NCBI GenBank assembly: GCA_033807775.1
Contig: CM066312.1
Coordinates: 28,493,696 to 28,557,695, forward strand
Reading direction: 5' to 3'
Length of the DNA: 64,000 nucleotides
From: Saussurea involucrata
Taxonomy: Eukaryota; Streptophyta; Magnoliopsida; Asterales; Asteraceae
This document shows positions 10,232 through 19,939 of the stretch, piece by piece. The number at the start of each line of letters is the position of its first letter. The stretch's first letter is position 1. The notes under the pieces are model-generated. The model had not been told where the DNA came from. It did no database searches and was given only the letters and a program-made list of their open reading frames with translations. The translations under genes were made by a program, and so were the position numbers.

Positions 10232-11563
10232 TGTAATACCCCGGGTAAGTCCGTTAGATATTTTACCTATCCGTTAAATTAATTTAACCATAAGATATAA
10301 TGATTTGGTTAATTTGAGATAAGTTATAAGGTTAAGGGTGTTTTGGGTCATTTTGGAATAGTTTGAGCCAAGAAGGTAAGTTGGACCTATATTATCTCTT
10401 AAGCCTCTACACTCATCAGATACCTAAAATAGAAAGAGAGAGTGTGTGTGTGTGTGTGTGTGTGCGGGAGTTCTGGAGGCGAAAAGAAGCAGTGGACGAA
10501 ACCTACGGTTAGGGCTTCGATTGATTTCGTTGGAAGCGATTTTGAGGTAAGTCCCTTACATATTGTGTTGGTAATCATGTATAGAAGATATCTATCGGTT
10601 TAGAATTTCTAATTTCGCAGCTTGATTAGATTTCAATCGATTTCTGGGTAAGTGGAAACCGACTGTGTTCTTGAAGACTCCGGTGGAGTCCCGGTACTGT
10701 CGACTCCCGGTAGTGTGGAGTCCCGGTACTGTCGACTCCCGGTAGTGTGGAATCCCGGTATTGTTAACTCCCGGTGATCGAGACTCCCGGTACCAAGGAG
10801 TCCCGGTACTGAGAAGTCCCGGTACTCTGTGCAGTCCCGGTAGTTTGTTAAGTTTTGACATACAGTTGCAGTGGGTATAAACAGTGGAGGTTTTGTACTT
10901 ATTAAGCTTTATACGATTGGCTTGTAAGGCAATAAATGTACCTTAAATTGTTTCAGATTCTGTGGAGTCGTGGTAAGAGATAAGACCATTTTGAAAGGAG
11001 CTTGCGAGCGTGTGTAATAATCAAAGCAGGTGAGTTTTACTTTAAAAACGTTTTAACTGGAATACATATACGTATGATTTAGGAATGTGATAATTGGTGA
11101 TTATGTGTTTATATGTGAATTATAATATATTGAGGTATTATATTTACATGAGTATTATAATGTGTTATAATACGCTGGCCGGGCTTAGGACCGGTGTGTT
11201 TGGCTATAGAATCCGTATAGCGTTGTTTGGCTGTAGATGTTGTACAGCGTTGTAAATTTATTAGTTGGCTTGCAACCAACTAATATGGCCAGGAGGAATG
11301 AGAAGGGAAGGTATATGCTGTGTGAGTTCAAATTGATATATTTGATCATGTTGTGTGATTTATATAATTAAGGTTTATATAAATGATTTCAAACTAACAG
11401 GGATTTTCTCACTTAGACCCTTAGGTCTAACCCTCATTTTGTTTTAAAAATATGTATTCCATGTGGTGGATCGGGTAAGAACAAGTAATTAGAGGAATTG
11501 AGGGATGGCTTTTGTGAAGGATTGTATGATGAAGATTTTGGCATGTGTAGCAGTTGTATTACA
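10232..11563 (+). repeat. 3' LTR of the plus-strand Gypsy element (right end uncertain)
   Basis: It starts TGTAATACCCCGGG after the polypurine tract. I place the end at GTATTACA (11563), which is the inverse of TGTAATAC; the true end could be as far as about 11730, where LINE-like sequence begins. It contains a GT microsatellite (10442-10464), a TCCCGGTA repeat cluster (10685-10850) and a hairpin TTAGACCC/TTAGGTCTAA at 11414-11430 like those of other LTRs here. No second copy lies in the window, so the boundary cannot be confirmed by comparison. Confidence 0.65.
10685..10850 (+). repeat. TCCCGGTA short repeat cluster
   Basis: About ten copies of a GxxTCCCGGTA unit with variable spacers of about 6-8 bp, several near-identical (GAGTCCCGGTACTGTCGAC twice). 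It sits about 450 bp inside the LTR. Confidence 0.85.
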
Positions 11564-11727
11564 ATACTAAATGTTATGTATGTATTTAGTACAAAGTTTG
11601 TAGTAGAATAGCTTCTGCTAATTGTAAAAGACTACGGGACCGTAATTGTAATATGATGTCTCTTTTGTTATATCAATGTTATGTTACATTATGTGATTTG
11701 TTGTGTATATGGGAATTGGTTTGTTAC

Positions 11728-12508
11728 ACTTCGCTTGCTTGGGAGGATCAATGGTCCTCGGCTGGAGGCCTTTGGATGCATATCACGTATCGACTTTTCT
11801 GTCAAGAGGGATTCTCGGTGAAATCCACGGTGGAGGAGATTATTTCAACTATCGGGCCCATTTGGCCATCCTCTTGGACGCATCGTGCTCCGGGGCTCTC
11901 TTTGCATCAAATACCGCCTCTAAACCCTTTGTTGGAGGATAGGGTCAAATGGAAGGGAACAAATGACCAATTAGTGGACTTTTCGGTCAAAAATGTCTGG
12001 AACTCATTTACTACACAACATGGGACGGTCCCATGGTTTATCGCTATTTGGTTCCGTGCGCACATACTAAAAACATGCCTTTTGTGCATGGCTAGCATGT
12101 CGTAAGAAGCTTCCCACTCAAGATAGGCTACTTGTTTGGAAGCGTGAACCACCAGACCCGAAATGTGCTCTTTGTACCGAGTGTATTGACTCCCACTCGC
12201 ACCTTTTCTTTCGATGCAAGTTCTCGTTGGAAGTTTGGCAAAAGGCTAAAGTGGAGGCTGGTTTGGACGACTTTCCGGATAATTGGGATAACATTATTGT
12301 TGCGATGGGAAACAGGCAAAATCTTTCTGTCATTCATAAACTTGTAATCTCGGGTGCTGTTTCTTTTATTTGGCAGGAGAGAAACTGGAGGACATTTAGG
12401 GGATCTTCAAGGACAGCTACGCAAATTGTCAAAGAAATTAGAGATACTGTGCTACTAAGACTGGCTTGGAGGAATCCGGTGAAAGTTACGCAGTTGGATG
12501 ATTGTTGA
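11728..12508 (+). pseudogene. LINE ORF2 C-terminal fragment with zf-RVT region
   Basis: Two overlapping frames give a plant LINE (L1-type) tail. The first has GFSVKSTVEEIIS, IPPLNPLLEDRVKWKG and DFSVKNVWNSF. After a frameshift near 12080-12110, further residues read KLPTQDRLLVWKREPPDPKCALC, then DSHSHLFFRCKFSLEVW. This is the reverse-transcriptase zinc-binding domain (CxxC...HLFFxC) that closes plant LINE ORF2. It ends at TGA 12506-12508. Catalytic RT and endonuclease parts are absent, as in a 5'-truncated LINE. The left boundary with the upstream Gypsy LTR is uncertain. Confidence 0.82.
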
Positions 12509-12761
12509 GAAGACTTTTGGTCCTTGGTTTTTTGTGCTTGGTATTTGTTGGCGTTTGTGCCTTGGTGTCTTCTTTTGCATGGTGTACTATTCCATTTGTC
12601 TTTGTCTCTTTTGGTTGCTGGTGGCTTGGTACGGTTTGGTGTCCAAGTTCCACTGTTTTGTTTCTGTTTAGGCCGTGTGCCCTGTACTCTCATTGTACTT
12701 TGGTTGTTTTTCCTTTGCCTTTTTATATATTGCCAGGAGGCTTTCTCCTTTCCAAAAAAAA
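12509..12761 (+). other. LINE 3' untranslated region with poly(A) end
   Basis: T/G-rich sequence follows the ORF2 stop and ends at TTTCC plus a run of nine A (about 12753-12761). That run meets the Copia gag sequence exactly where the gag has its own T run on the opposite strand. The short overlapping frames here look like chance. Confidence 0.65.
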
Positions 12762-13272
12762 GAGCTCATATTTCCTGATGAGAGCAATTTTCTTACTTTT
12801 CTTAACTTCCTCTGTAGCTTCATACAGAACACATAGAGTGGTCCACATTTCTTTAGCTGTAGCAAAGTTAACTAAAGAATGGTAGACCTCATTAGGAAGA
12901 GAAAGTGCAATGATTGCTCTAACTTTAGAGTTAAGAGATACGAGACGCTTTTCCTCATCAGTATATTTCTTAGGGTTTTTAAGAATATAACGACCAATAG
13001 CAGCGGATTTTTCTTCCTCCGAAGAATCAGCAGAATCATCCTTATCAGCAATTTCTTTGTCGGGCCTCTGCGTTTCATAGCGAGCCCAGACTCTAGGGAC
13101 AATAGGTCCCTCACTGAGAATGGTTGGATATCTACCATCCACTCGTTCCATGACTCCGGCTTTTCCGCAGAGAAAAGTTGTTAGGATTAAACTTGGGTGG
13201 TTTGGCTATAGAGCCATTTTCAGAAAAGTTGTTTTGAGGAGGAATTTCATTGTTTGAAGAAGAGGCAGCCAT
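12762..13272 (-). pseudogene. Copia gag, truncated and frameshifted
   Basis: It starts MAASSSNNEIPPQNNFSENG, shifts frame near 13170, then continues VMERVDGRYPTILSEGP, AIGRYILKNPKKYTDEEKRL and the characteristic SLPNEVYHSLVNFATAKEMW, LCVLYEATEEVKKSKKIAL, RKYELFF. The UBN2-type gag core of plant Copia elements is recognisable. It breaks off where the LINE poly(A) begins. Confidence 0.82.
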
Positions 13273-13302
13273 TGTAGATCAAGTTTATTGATTAAAATTT
13301 AT

Positions 13303-13314
13303 GCTCTTATACCA
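13303..13314 (-). other. Primer-binding site of the Copia fragment
   Basis: Minus-strand TGGTATAAGAGC, one mismatch from the tRNA-iMet site TGGTATCAGAGC, placed 2 bp inside the LTR boundary at 13317. Confidence 0.75.
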
Positions 13315-13316
13315 CT

Positions 13317-14223
13317 TGTTAGTCCCAGAAGGCTATAACAAGTATTGTAGAAGGGGGGTTGAATACAATACACAAAATTTACTTAATTAATTCTTTTATT
13401 GAAAAACTTCAACCAAGAATTACACACAGAAAACTATAGATTGTTGCGGAAAGAACAGGTAAACTATTCTAACAATCTTGACAAAGTAAACTGAAAACAA
13501 AACAACTTCTAAAACACTAAGATTCAAAGCTATAAAGTTGAAAGGAAGAGAGAGTAATCTTGCACTGAGAAAATCCTTCAAGAATGCGCAACCTTGCATG
13601 GAGAGCTTCATCTTCTTTATATAGTGCATGAAGCATTAAATGCTTAGGACACGTGTCATTTGGAGATTCAAGCATAGGAGTTGACTCTGAAAAGTTGACA
13701 GATCATTATCATACTTTTTCTCAGTACCAGGAAGAACTACCATGCTTGATTGAGACTTTATCTGAAATTGGAAAAACGACAAATAGTCACTTTTTCCTGA
13801 CATTAGATATTGTCCCACAATAAATTATCTTCTCATGTTGCCTTCCAAAAGTGGGATCTCACCTATTTGAGCCTTAGATTCGGTGAGATGCTTGACCGAA
13901 ATACGGAAGAGTTTCGGCCACTTCCTCACCGATTTGAGCTTTCCATCGGTGAGAAGTCTGACCAAATCAAAAGATGATTTCGGCCAAGTGTCCACCGATC
14001 GTCATCTAGCTTCGGTGGACAATAACTTAGTTTTCTTGTTTTGAGAGGAATGTCTTCACTTCCACATGGAGAACTTCTTCAAGCTTGATTTCGGTTGATC
14101 TTCGACTTCACCAAGCTTTTGTAGTCTTGTCTAAGTTATTACAAAGAACCAAATTAAATTATTCTATGTAAGATTTTAAGGATGAAATCGATGGGTCAAT
14201 TTTAAATCTTTGGTGACCCAACA
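13317..14223 (-). repeat. 5' LTR of the Copia fragment
   Basis: 907 bp, + strand TGTTAGTCCC to GACCCAACA. On the minus strand a TATATAAAG TATA box lies at about 13615-13623, consistent with a promoter reading into gag. The single copy means its right end rests on the TG...CA rule and on resumption of the neighbouring ORF. Confidence 0.72.
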
Positions 14224-14478
14224 CTGAGGTTGTTGTGGTAGATGCCAGCGTAGAATCAGCGATCGTCGAACTCGCTGAGGCGGATGTTGTAGTATCGGAT
14301 GTGGTGGAGCGAACAACAAATGAATCAAGGGAGGCCTGTGAAGAGGCGATCCCTGAGGTTGTTGTTGTTGTTGTTGTTGCAGCTGAGGGTTTCTTCTTTG
14401 ATTGTCTCTTGGGATTCTTAGAAGACCCAAGAGGGGCAGCAAAGTGTTTCCTCTTTGAAGAGGTGGTGGTAGCAGCTT
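14224..14478 (-). pseudogene. Distal part of a retroelement ORF, Ser/Thr-rich
   Basis: Minus-strand coding-like sequence, strongly Thr/Ser-rich with a basic patch (SSKRKHFAAPLGSSKNPKRQ) and poly-Thr encoded by ACA repeats. If the composite insertion and one GGGTA copy are ignored, its frame continues directly from the ORF at 18807-19270. It is interrupted on the left by the Copia LTR. I do not recognise the protein. Confidence 0.6.
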
Positions 14479-14483
14479 GGGTA
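14479..14483. repeat. Target-site duplication GGGTA, left copy
   Basis: GGGTA directly before the Cassandra LTR end TGTAACACC; the same 5 bp follows the outer LTR end at 18801. The pair frames the whole 4.3-kb composite. Confidence 0.85.
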
Positions 14484-15904
14484 TGTAACACCCCGCTTAC
14501 CGCGACACAATATTGTCCGCTTTGCCCCACTGGCTCACGGCTTTGTTCTTGGCGACCTGGCAAGGACTTCGCAAGGACTTCCCAGGAGGTCACCCATCCT
14601 GGTACTACACCCACCCAAGCACGCTTAACCACAGAGTTCCCAAGGAACCCGCATGCTTGTGGCCCCAAAACGCGTTGTGTCTGGTAAGGCCAAGATTTAC
14701 TAATATACCCAGCATCTCTCCTGTCCACGGCCGATGTGGGATATGCCTAAGGTGTTACACACACCCCCCCTTAGGGACTCATCATCCTCGATGAGGTTTG
14801 CCCCACCATCCCGAACGGCACAGGAGTGGCTCTGATACCATTTGTAACGCCCCGCTTACCACCACACAATATTGTCCGCTTTGCCCCACTGGCTCACGGC
14901 TTTGTTCTTGGCGGCCTGGCAAGGACTTCGCAAGGACTTCCCAAGAGTCACCCATCCTGGTACTACTCCCACCCAAGCACGCTTAACCACAGAGTTCCCA
15001 AGGAACCCGCATGCTTGTGGCCCCAAAACGCGTTGTGTCTGGTAAGGCCAAGATTTACTAATATACCCAGCATATCTCCTGTCCACGGCCGATGTGGGAT
15101 ATGCCTAAGGTGTTACACACACCCCCCCATTTAGGGACTCATCGTCCTCGATGAGGTTTGCCCCACCATCCCGAACGGCACAGGAGTGGCTCTGATACCA
15201 TTTGTAACACCCCGCTTACCACGACACAATATTGTCCGCTTTGCCCCACTGGCTCACGGCTTTGTTCTTGGCGACCTGGCAAGGACTTCGCAAGGACTTC
15301 CCAGGAGGTCACCCATCCTGGTACTACTCCCACCCAAGCATGCTTAACCACAGAGTTCCCAAGGAACCCGCATGCTTGTGGCCCCAAAACGCGTTGTGTC
15401 TGGTAAGGCCAAGGTTTACTAATATACCCAGCATCTCTCCTGTCCACGGCCAATGTGGGATATGCCTAAGGTGTTACACACACCCCCCCTTAGGGACTCA
15501 TCGTCCTCGATGAGGTTTGCCCCAAACGGCATAGGAGTGGCTCTGATACCATTTGTAACACCCCGCTTACCACGACACAATATTGTCCGCTTTGCCCCAC
15601 TAGCTCATGGCTTTGTTCTTGGCGACCTGGCAAGGACTTCCCAGGAGGTCACCCATCCTGGTACTACTCCCACCCAAGCACCCTTAACCACAGAGTTCCC
15701 AAGGAACCCGCATGCTTGTGGCCCCAAAACGCGTTGTGTCTGGTAAGGCCAAGGTTTACTAATATACCCAGCATCTCTCCTGTCCACGGCCGATGTGGGA
15801 TATGCCTAAGGTGTTACACACACCCCCCCCCCCTTAGGGACTCATCGTCCTCGATGAGGTTTGCCCCACCATCCCGAACGGCACAGGAGTGGCTCTGATA
15901 CCAT
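14484..15904 (-). mobile_element. Cassandra TRIM tandem array (four LTRs)
   Basis: Terminal-repeat retrotransposon in miniature. LTRs at 14484-14759, 14843-15117, 15203-15478 and 15554-15818 (about 276 bp, the last with an 11-bp deletion) alternate with interiors of 75-85 bp. Each interior has a TGGTATCAGAGCC primer site next to the upstream LTR and a G-rich polypurine run (AGGGGGG) next to the downstream one. LTRs run TGTAACACCTTAGGC to GGGGTGTTACA. The 5S rRNA-like core identifies the Cassandra family. No coding capacity is expected; the 80-100-codon open frames are artefacts of the repeat. Confidence 0.93.
14575..14640 (-). promoter_or_regulatory. 5S rRNA-like Pol III promoter segments in the minus Cassandra LTRs
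   Basis: Each LTR holds a stretch resembling the 3' half of plant 5S rRNA: GAACTCTGTGGTTAAGCGTG (A-box region), then GTAGTACCAGGATGGGTGAC (C-box region) and CTCCTGGGAAGTCC. Copies lie at about 14575-14640, 14934-14999, 15294-15360 and 15634-15700. The last has a changed A box (CACCCTTAACC on the + strand). In Cassandra elements this segment is known to act as an internal Pol III promoter. These are not 5S rRNA genes: the 5' half of 5S is absent. Confidence 0.9.
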
Positions 15905-15906
15905 AT

Positions 15907-17985
15907 TGAAACACCCTAAAAACTGGGTCAATTTAAACCTTTAAAATTACTACAAGTTATGATCAAAAACTTCAAACTTATATAACCTGAGGATCAAAAG
16001 CAAGGTTTCTATATACATACGAAAATACTTAGATAACTTACTAATCTAATCACAACATAACAATCAGATTAATTAAGTTATCCAAACATACGTCCCAAAA
16101 GCTTAACAGAAAAACTAGATCCTCCGTTATTTCTAAGTCTGATTCTTCTCAAAATTCTCTTCTCTCACTCCCGCTTACTTCCCGGAGCTTGTACCTGGTA
16201 AGAAGATTCAACTTGAAACATTAGGCTTTCGCCTAGTGTGAATACTCAAATCAAAATATAATTAAATAATTAAAATATGAACAGATAACTCAAACCTGTT
16301 CTCACCCATCTTACCGTACGACAACTCCTTTCCAAATCGGGAAATCTACCCCGATCCCATACTTATGACTAACTCATCTAATCATAATAACAACTTTTAA
16401 GAATTTACTATGAATCATCCCAGATTCACAGTCAATACTCAAACACAAGAAATTACAAGTCAAAACCTGCCTATTTCTTAATCAGGAAGTAGAGATTACA
16501 ATTTACTTTATGCCTACATTCCACTGGGAAATCTCCGATCTTCCCCAAATCGAAATGGGAATTATTAAAACAAAATCTGCTTATTCCACATTCCACCTCA
16601 GAATCAATGGTCCCAATGGGATTATAATATCGCGATACTCAAATCGGGACCCACGATGATTCAAGGTACACCCAATTACTAAAAATTACATCCCTTTGGT
16701 CTATGGCGAGTAATCGGTTCCCATTATACCGTACCCAAGTGCCCTCGGTGACCGGATGCCTATTTTTAGCAAAAGCACATAGTACATAATATATATATAT
16801 GTAATAATCGATACTACTATATGTGTCCGGCATACAATATATCATTTCTCCGAACATATTCTATTTATATAAAAATAAAGAATATTATTAGCTCCTCATC
16901 TCAATCTCTTAACTATCCCCTCTTTGCAACTTAGCACGGAAGTTAATATTTCAGTTGTTAATCTACATTTTTGAACTCATAGATAGATCTTTATAATTTA
17001 TCTCAATAAAGTTTCAAATCATATTTAGAGTTCATAACCCTATAGCAAATTGCATATAGTAGATAATCAAACTTAGCATACAGGAATAATAATAAGTACT
17101 AGTTCATAAAACATATCCATGCATAAATATAAAACATCTATTTCAATATTAATTACTGAATTTTAAAGAGAGTTGAATAAACTCACCTGTTATGAAATCA
17201 CACTTCCTTTTAATCCTTTTTAAACTTGTAGGGACTCCTTTCTTACTACCACGGTTTACTGTAATATCCAATTACATATACTGATGTTAATTTATAAAAC
17301 AGAACTCTTTACAGCTAAAAATCCTGAATCTCTTAAAATTCATCTTAAGTCGCAATGAACTGAAGTCGCAACCGCCTATTGCGATTCCAATTCCAAGTCG
17401 CAACCAACTGTTGCGACTCCAAATCCAAGTCGCAACTCATCACTGCGATTTCGACCCAAGTCGCAACCAACTGATTGAAAACTTTTTAACTAAAAGATAA
17501 AGGATTAGAGAGTGTTTACCTTTATGAATCTTCCAGATTAATCACAATAACCTGCTGATTGAAAATCTATCCTTCTTCTCCTTCTTTTCTCGATCTCCCT
17601 CTATCTCTCGGCTCCCTTTCTCTCTAAAATGAATGCACACCCAACACCCAACTCACACCACTCACACTTAGTCTTAATGACTATTAGTGTGACACCTCCA
17701 CACCATTAAGAGTTGAGTCATAGGCATGTTACCAACCAAACCTCCAACTTTAAGAGAATGGCACTACACTCCCTTAAACTTTAAAGGAATAACATAACAC
17801 ACCTTATACATAAATAAAATCATAATAACCCTTAAGTTTATTATTCTCAAAAGAAATCTTTAAACTTTCAACATTTGTATTTTAATCCTAATTGAATTAT
17901 AACACTCTATATAATTCAAGGTTACTCCAAATACGAAATACATTCTAAATCTTATTAAAATAATAATGAAATTTAGGATGTTACA
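15907..17985 (-). repeat. Complete Gypsy A-family LTR inside the composite
   Basis: 2,079 bp, TGAAACACCC (third base changed from the family's TGTAACACCC) to AGGATGTTACA. It aligns with 6844-7317 at its left end and with 1-1809 over the rest. It carries the hairpin TAGGCTTTCGCCTA (16222-16235) and the GTCGCAA repeat cluster (17345-17475). No gag-pol is attached; only 54 bp of 3' interior remain. Confidence 0.92.
17345..17475. repeat. GTCGCAA/TTGCGAC repeat cluster, second LTR
   Basis: Same motif as at 1010-1240, fewer units, in the equivalent part of the LTR. Confidence 0.75.
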
Positions 17986-18039
17986 ATACTCCCCAACTTG
18001 AAAATGATTTCGTCCCCGAAATCAAATCAGGTAAACAAA
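17986..18039 (-). other. Residual 3' interior of Gypsy A
   Basis: Sequence after the LTR (ACTCCCCAACTTGAAAATGA and onward) matches 1810-1863, the polypurine side of Gypsy A, then breaks into Cassandra LTR sequence at GTGGGGCAAAG. Confidence 0.88.
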
Positions 18040-18801
18040 GTGGGGCAAAGCGGACAATATTGTGTCGTGGTAAGCGGGGTGTTACAAATGGTATCAGAGC
18101 CACTCCTGTGCCGTTCGGGATGGTGGGGCAAACCTAATCGAGGACGATGAGTCCCTAAGGGGGGGTGTGTGTAACACCTTAGGCATATCCCACATCGGCC
18201 GTGGACAGGAGAGATGTTGGGTATATTAGTAAACCTTGGCCTTACCAGACACAACGCATTTTGGGGCCACAAGCATGCGGGTTCCTTGGGAACTCTGTGG
18301 TTAAGCGTGCTTGGGTGGGAGTAGTACCAGGATGGGTGACCTCCTGGGAAGTCCTTGCGAAGTCCTTGCCAGGTCGCCAAGAACAAAGCCGTGATCCAGT
18401 GGGGCAAAGCGGACAATATTGTGTCGTGGTAAGCGGGGTGTTACAAATGGTATCAGAGCCACTCCTGTGCCGTTCGGGATGGTGGGGCAAACCTCATCGA
18501 GGACGATGAGTCCCTAAGGGGGGTGTGTAACACCTTAGGCATATCCCACATCGGTCGTGGACAGGAGAGATGCTGGGTATATTAGTAAACCTTGGCCTTA
18601 CCAAACACAACGCGTTTTGGGGCCACAAGCATGCGGGTTCCTTGGGAACTCTGTGGTTAAGCGTGCTTGGGTGGGAGTAGTACCAGGATGGGTGACCTCC
18701 TGGGAAGTCCTTGCGAAGTCCTTGCCAGGTCGCCAAGAACAAAGCCGTGAGCCAGTGGGGCAAAGCGGACAATATTGTGTCGTGGTAAGCGGGGTGTTAC
18801 A
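18040..18801 (+). mobile_element. Cassandra TRIM array, plus orientation
   Basis: Partial LTR 3' end (18040-18086), interior with primer site (18087-18169), LTR 18170-18445, interior (18446-18525), LTR 18526-18801. The interiors hold TGGTATCAGAGCCACTCCTG and end in a run of G. 5S-like promoter segments lie at about 18287-18354 and 18643-18710. The two complete LTRs differ by scattered substitutions only. Confidence 0.93.
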
Positions 18802-18806
18802 GGGTA
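18802..18806. repeat. Target-site duplication GGGTA, right copy
   Basis: GGGTA directly after the Cassandra end TGTTACA; pairs with 14479-14483. Confidence 0.85.
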
Positions 18807-19270
18807 GCAACGGGGGGTTGGGCCATAGTCATTGCTGGTGAAGAAGAAGTGGTTGAGGAGGAGAGAAGGAGTTCGAGTGTAGAGAAATGTACCTCATTTT
18901 CCAAAGACTCTATGTCGAGGAGTCGGTTTCCAAGCATTGGTAGCTGATAATCACCTTCAGCTGGGTAGAGAGGACCTAAGAAGTGTTGAAGAAGTACGAT
19001 GATGAAGCGTACATAGGAGACGGTGATCTCCCTATCAGGCTTTTCGACCTTCACTATTAGGTCGCCGAAAATCATTCTGGTGTAGTCGACATTTCGCCTA
19101 GTGATGACTGAATAGACCAGGTCAAGAGCGACCCGGCTTGCTTGGTCCATGCTTTCTGTCTTCCTGCCCATGCTTTGGACGAAGTGAGCAAAGAGGTAGC
19201 ATAGTTCCGTTGGCATCCTTGCTTTGAGGATTTTTGCCAGCTTCTTGTCAGGCTGCCCATGCTAAACACA
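18807..19270 (-). pseudogene. Retroelement ORF, N-terminal part, interrupted
   Basis: Minus-strand open frame with MPTELCYLFAHFVQSMGRKT, then SVITRRNVDYTRMIFGDLIV, VSYVRFIIVLLQHFLGPLYP and a Ser-rich stretch leading into the insertion. It is downstream of an LTR and primer site on the same strand, so it is probably a gag-like or accessory retroelement protein. Similar proteins occur in plant transposon collections, but I cannot name a domain with confidence. The Cassandra composite splits it from 14224-14478. Confidence 0.55.
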
Positions 19271-19636
19271 AATTCTTTGCTGTTTTTCAGATCTAAACGT
19301 TGTAATCTGCTCTAAAACACGAGACACATTGATCAGTGAGATTTTAAAATCAATCAAAACATTCTAAACTATGGATCGATCATCACCACTTTTTCATAAA
19401 AAAAATACAAAGCACACTCAGTCGACTTCCAACCTTTTCAAACTAAGATTTTATGGATGAAAATCAATTTTGTAAATTGCAATCTATTAGAAAACGAATA
19501 TCAAACAGATTTGTGAACTTGAATCAATTCAAATTCTTTAAATTTTTCAAGAAAAACTCAAAAACATAAAAATTCTTCAAATCTCTCAAAATTTGACGAA
19601 ATTCCTTCGATTCGATGCACAAATTCAATCTGCTAA

Positions 19637-19648
19637 GCTCTGATACCA
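19637..19648 (-). other. Primer-binding site (tRNA-iMet)
   Basis: Minus-strand TGGTATCAGAGC, 2 bp inside the LTR at 19651; it marks the element upstream of the ORF at 19270 as minus strand. Confidence 0.85.
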
Positions 19649-19650
19649 AT

Positions 19651-19939
19651 TGTGAATTCAAGTAACAATGAATTTATCAATGTAGAAGTTGATTAGATGA
19701 GAGAAAGATACAAGATGTGAATGAGATTCACTTTCTTTCTCTAGACTCTCTCTCTAGAGTCATCTCTCTACAAGCACTCTCTATTACAATGGTAGATCCT
19801 CTCTTACTCACTAATACAACTCACTATATATACCTTTGACTTTACAACACTTACATTGACTTTGACCTCTCACTAACAATTACAAGACCTTTGACTAATA
19901 TGACTCACATTAAATCTTGAATACATTTTGGCACTAACA
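19651..19939 (-). repeat. Short 5' LTR (289 bp) of the interrupted retroelement
   Basis: Begins TGTGAATTC beside the primer site and ends ...GCACTAACA. On the minus strand GGTATATATAGTGAG (about 19821-19835) is a good TATA box. The 380 bp between primer site and ORF are an A/T-rich leader. The partner LTR is not in the window. Confidence 0.7.

Larger units (their letters stand above)
12762..14223 (-). mobile_element. Copia element, 5' end only (LTR, primer site, start of gag)
   Basis: Minus-strand order: LTR 14223-13317, primer site 13314-13303, gag ATG at 13272, gag cut at 12762 by the LINE poly(A) end. No pol and no second LTR are present. The LTR end at 14223 joins the low-complexity ORF of another retroelement (14224-14478), so this Copia inserted into that element. 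Confidence 0.8.
14484..18801. mobile_element. Composite insertion: inverted Cassandra arrays around a Gypsy LTR
   Basis: Order: four Cassandra LTRs in minus orientation (14484-15818) with their short interiors, a Gypsy A-family LTR (15907-17985) with a 54-bp internal tail, then one partial and two complete Cassandra LTRs in plus orientation (18040-18801). Both outer ends are the same Cassandra end (GCGGGGTGTTACA and its complement), so the unit ends in long inverted repeats. A single 5-bp duplication, GGGTA, borders it. It splits a retroelement ORF in frame. Confidence 0.88.

Noticed and set aside
12502..12885. Hydrophobic 127-codon ORF as a membrane protein
   Set aside because: It lies in the T-rich LINE 3' end and runs across the LINE-Copia junction.
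14484..15900. Repeated open frames of 60-190 codons (proteins starting MDRRDAGYISKPWPYQ and similar) as genes
   Set aside because: They fall inside Cassandra LTRs and interiors, occur once per repeat unit on both strands, and cross LTR boundaries. They are by-products of a non-coding repeat.
14575..18710. 5S rRNA genes
   Set aside because: Only the 3' half of 5S (internal promoter region) is present, embedded in LTRs with TGT...ACA ends and primer sites. This is the Cassandra signature.
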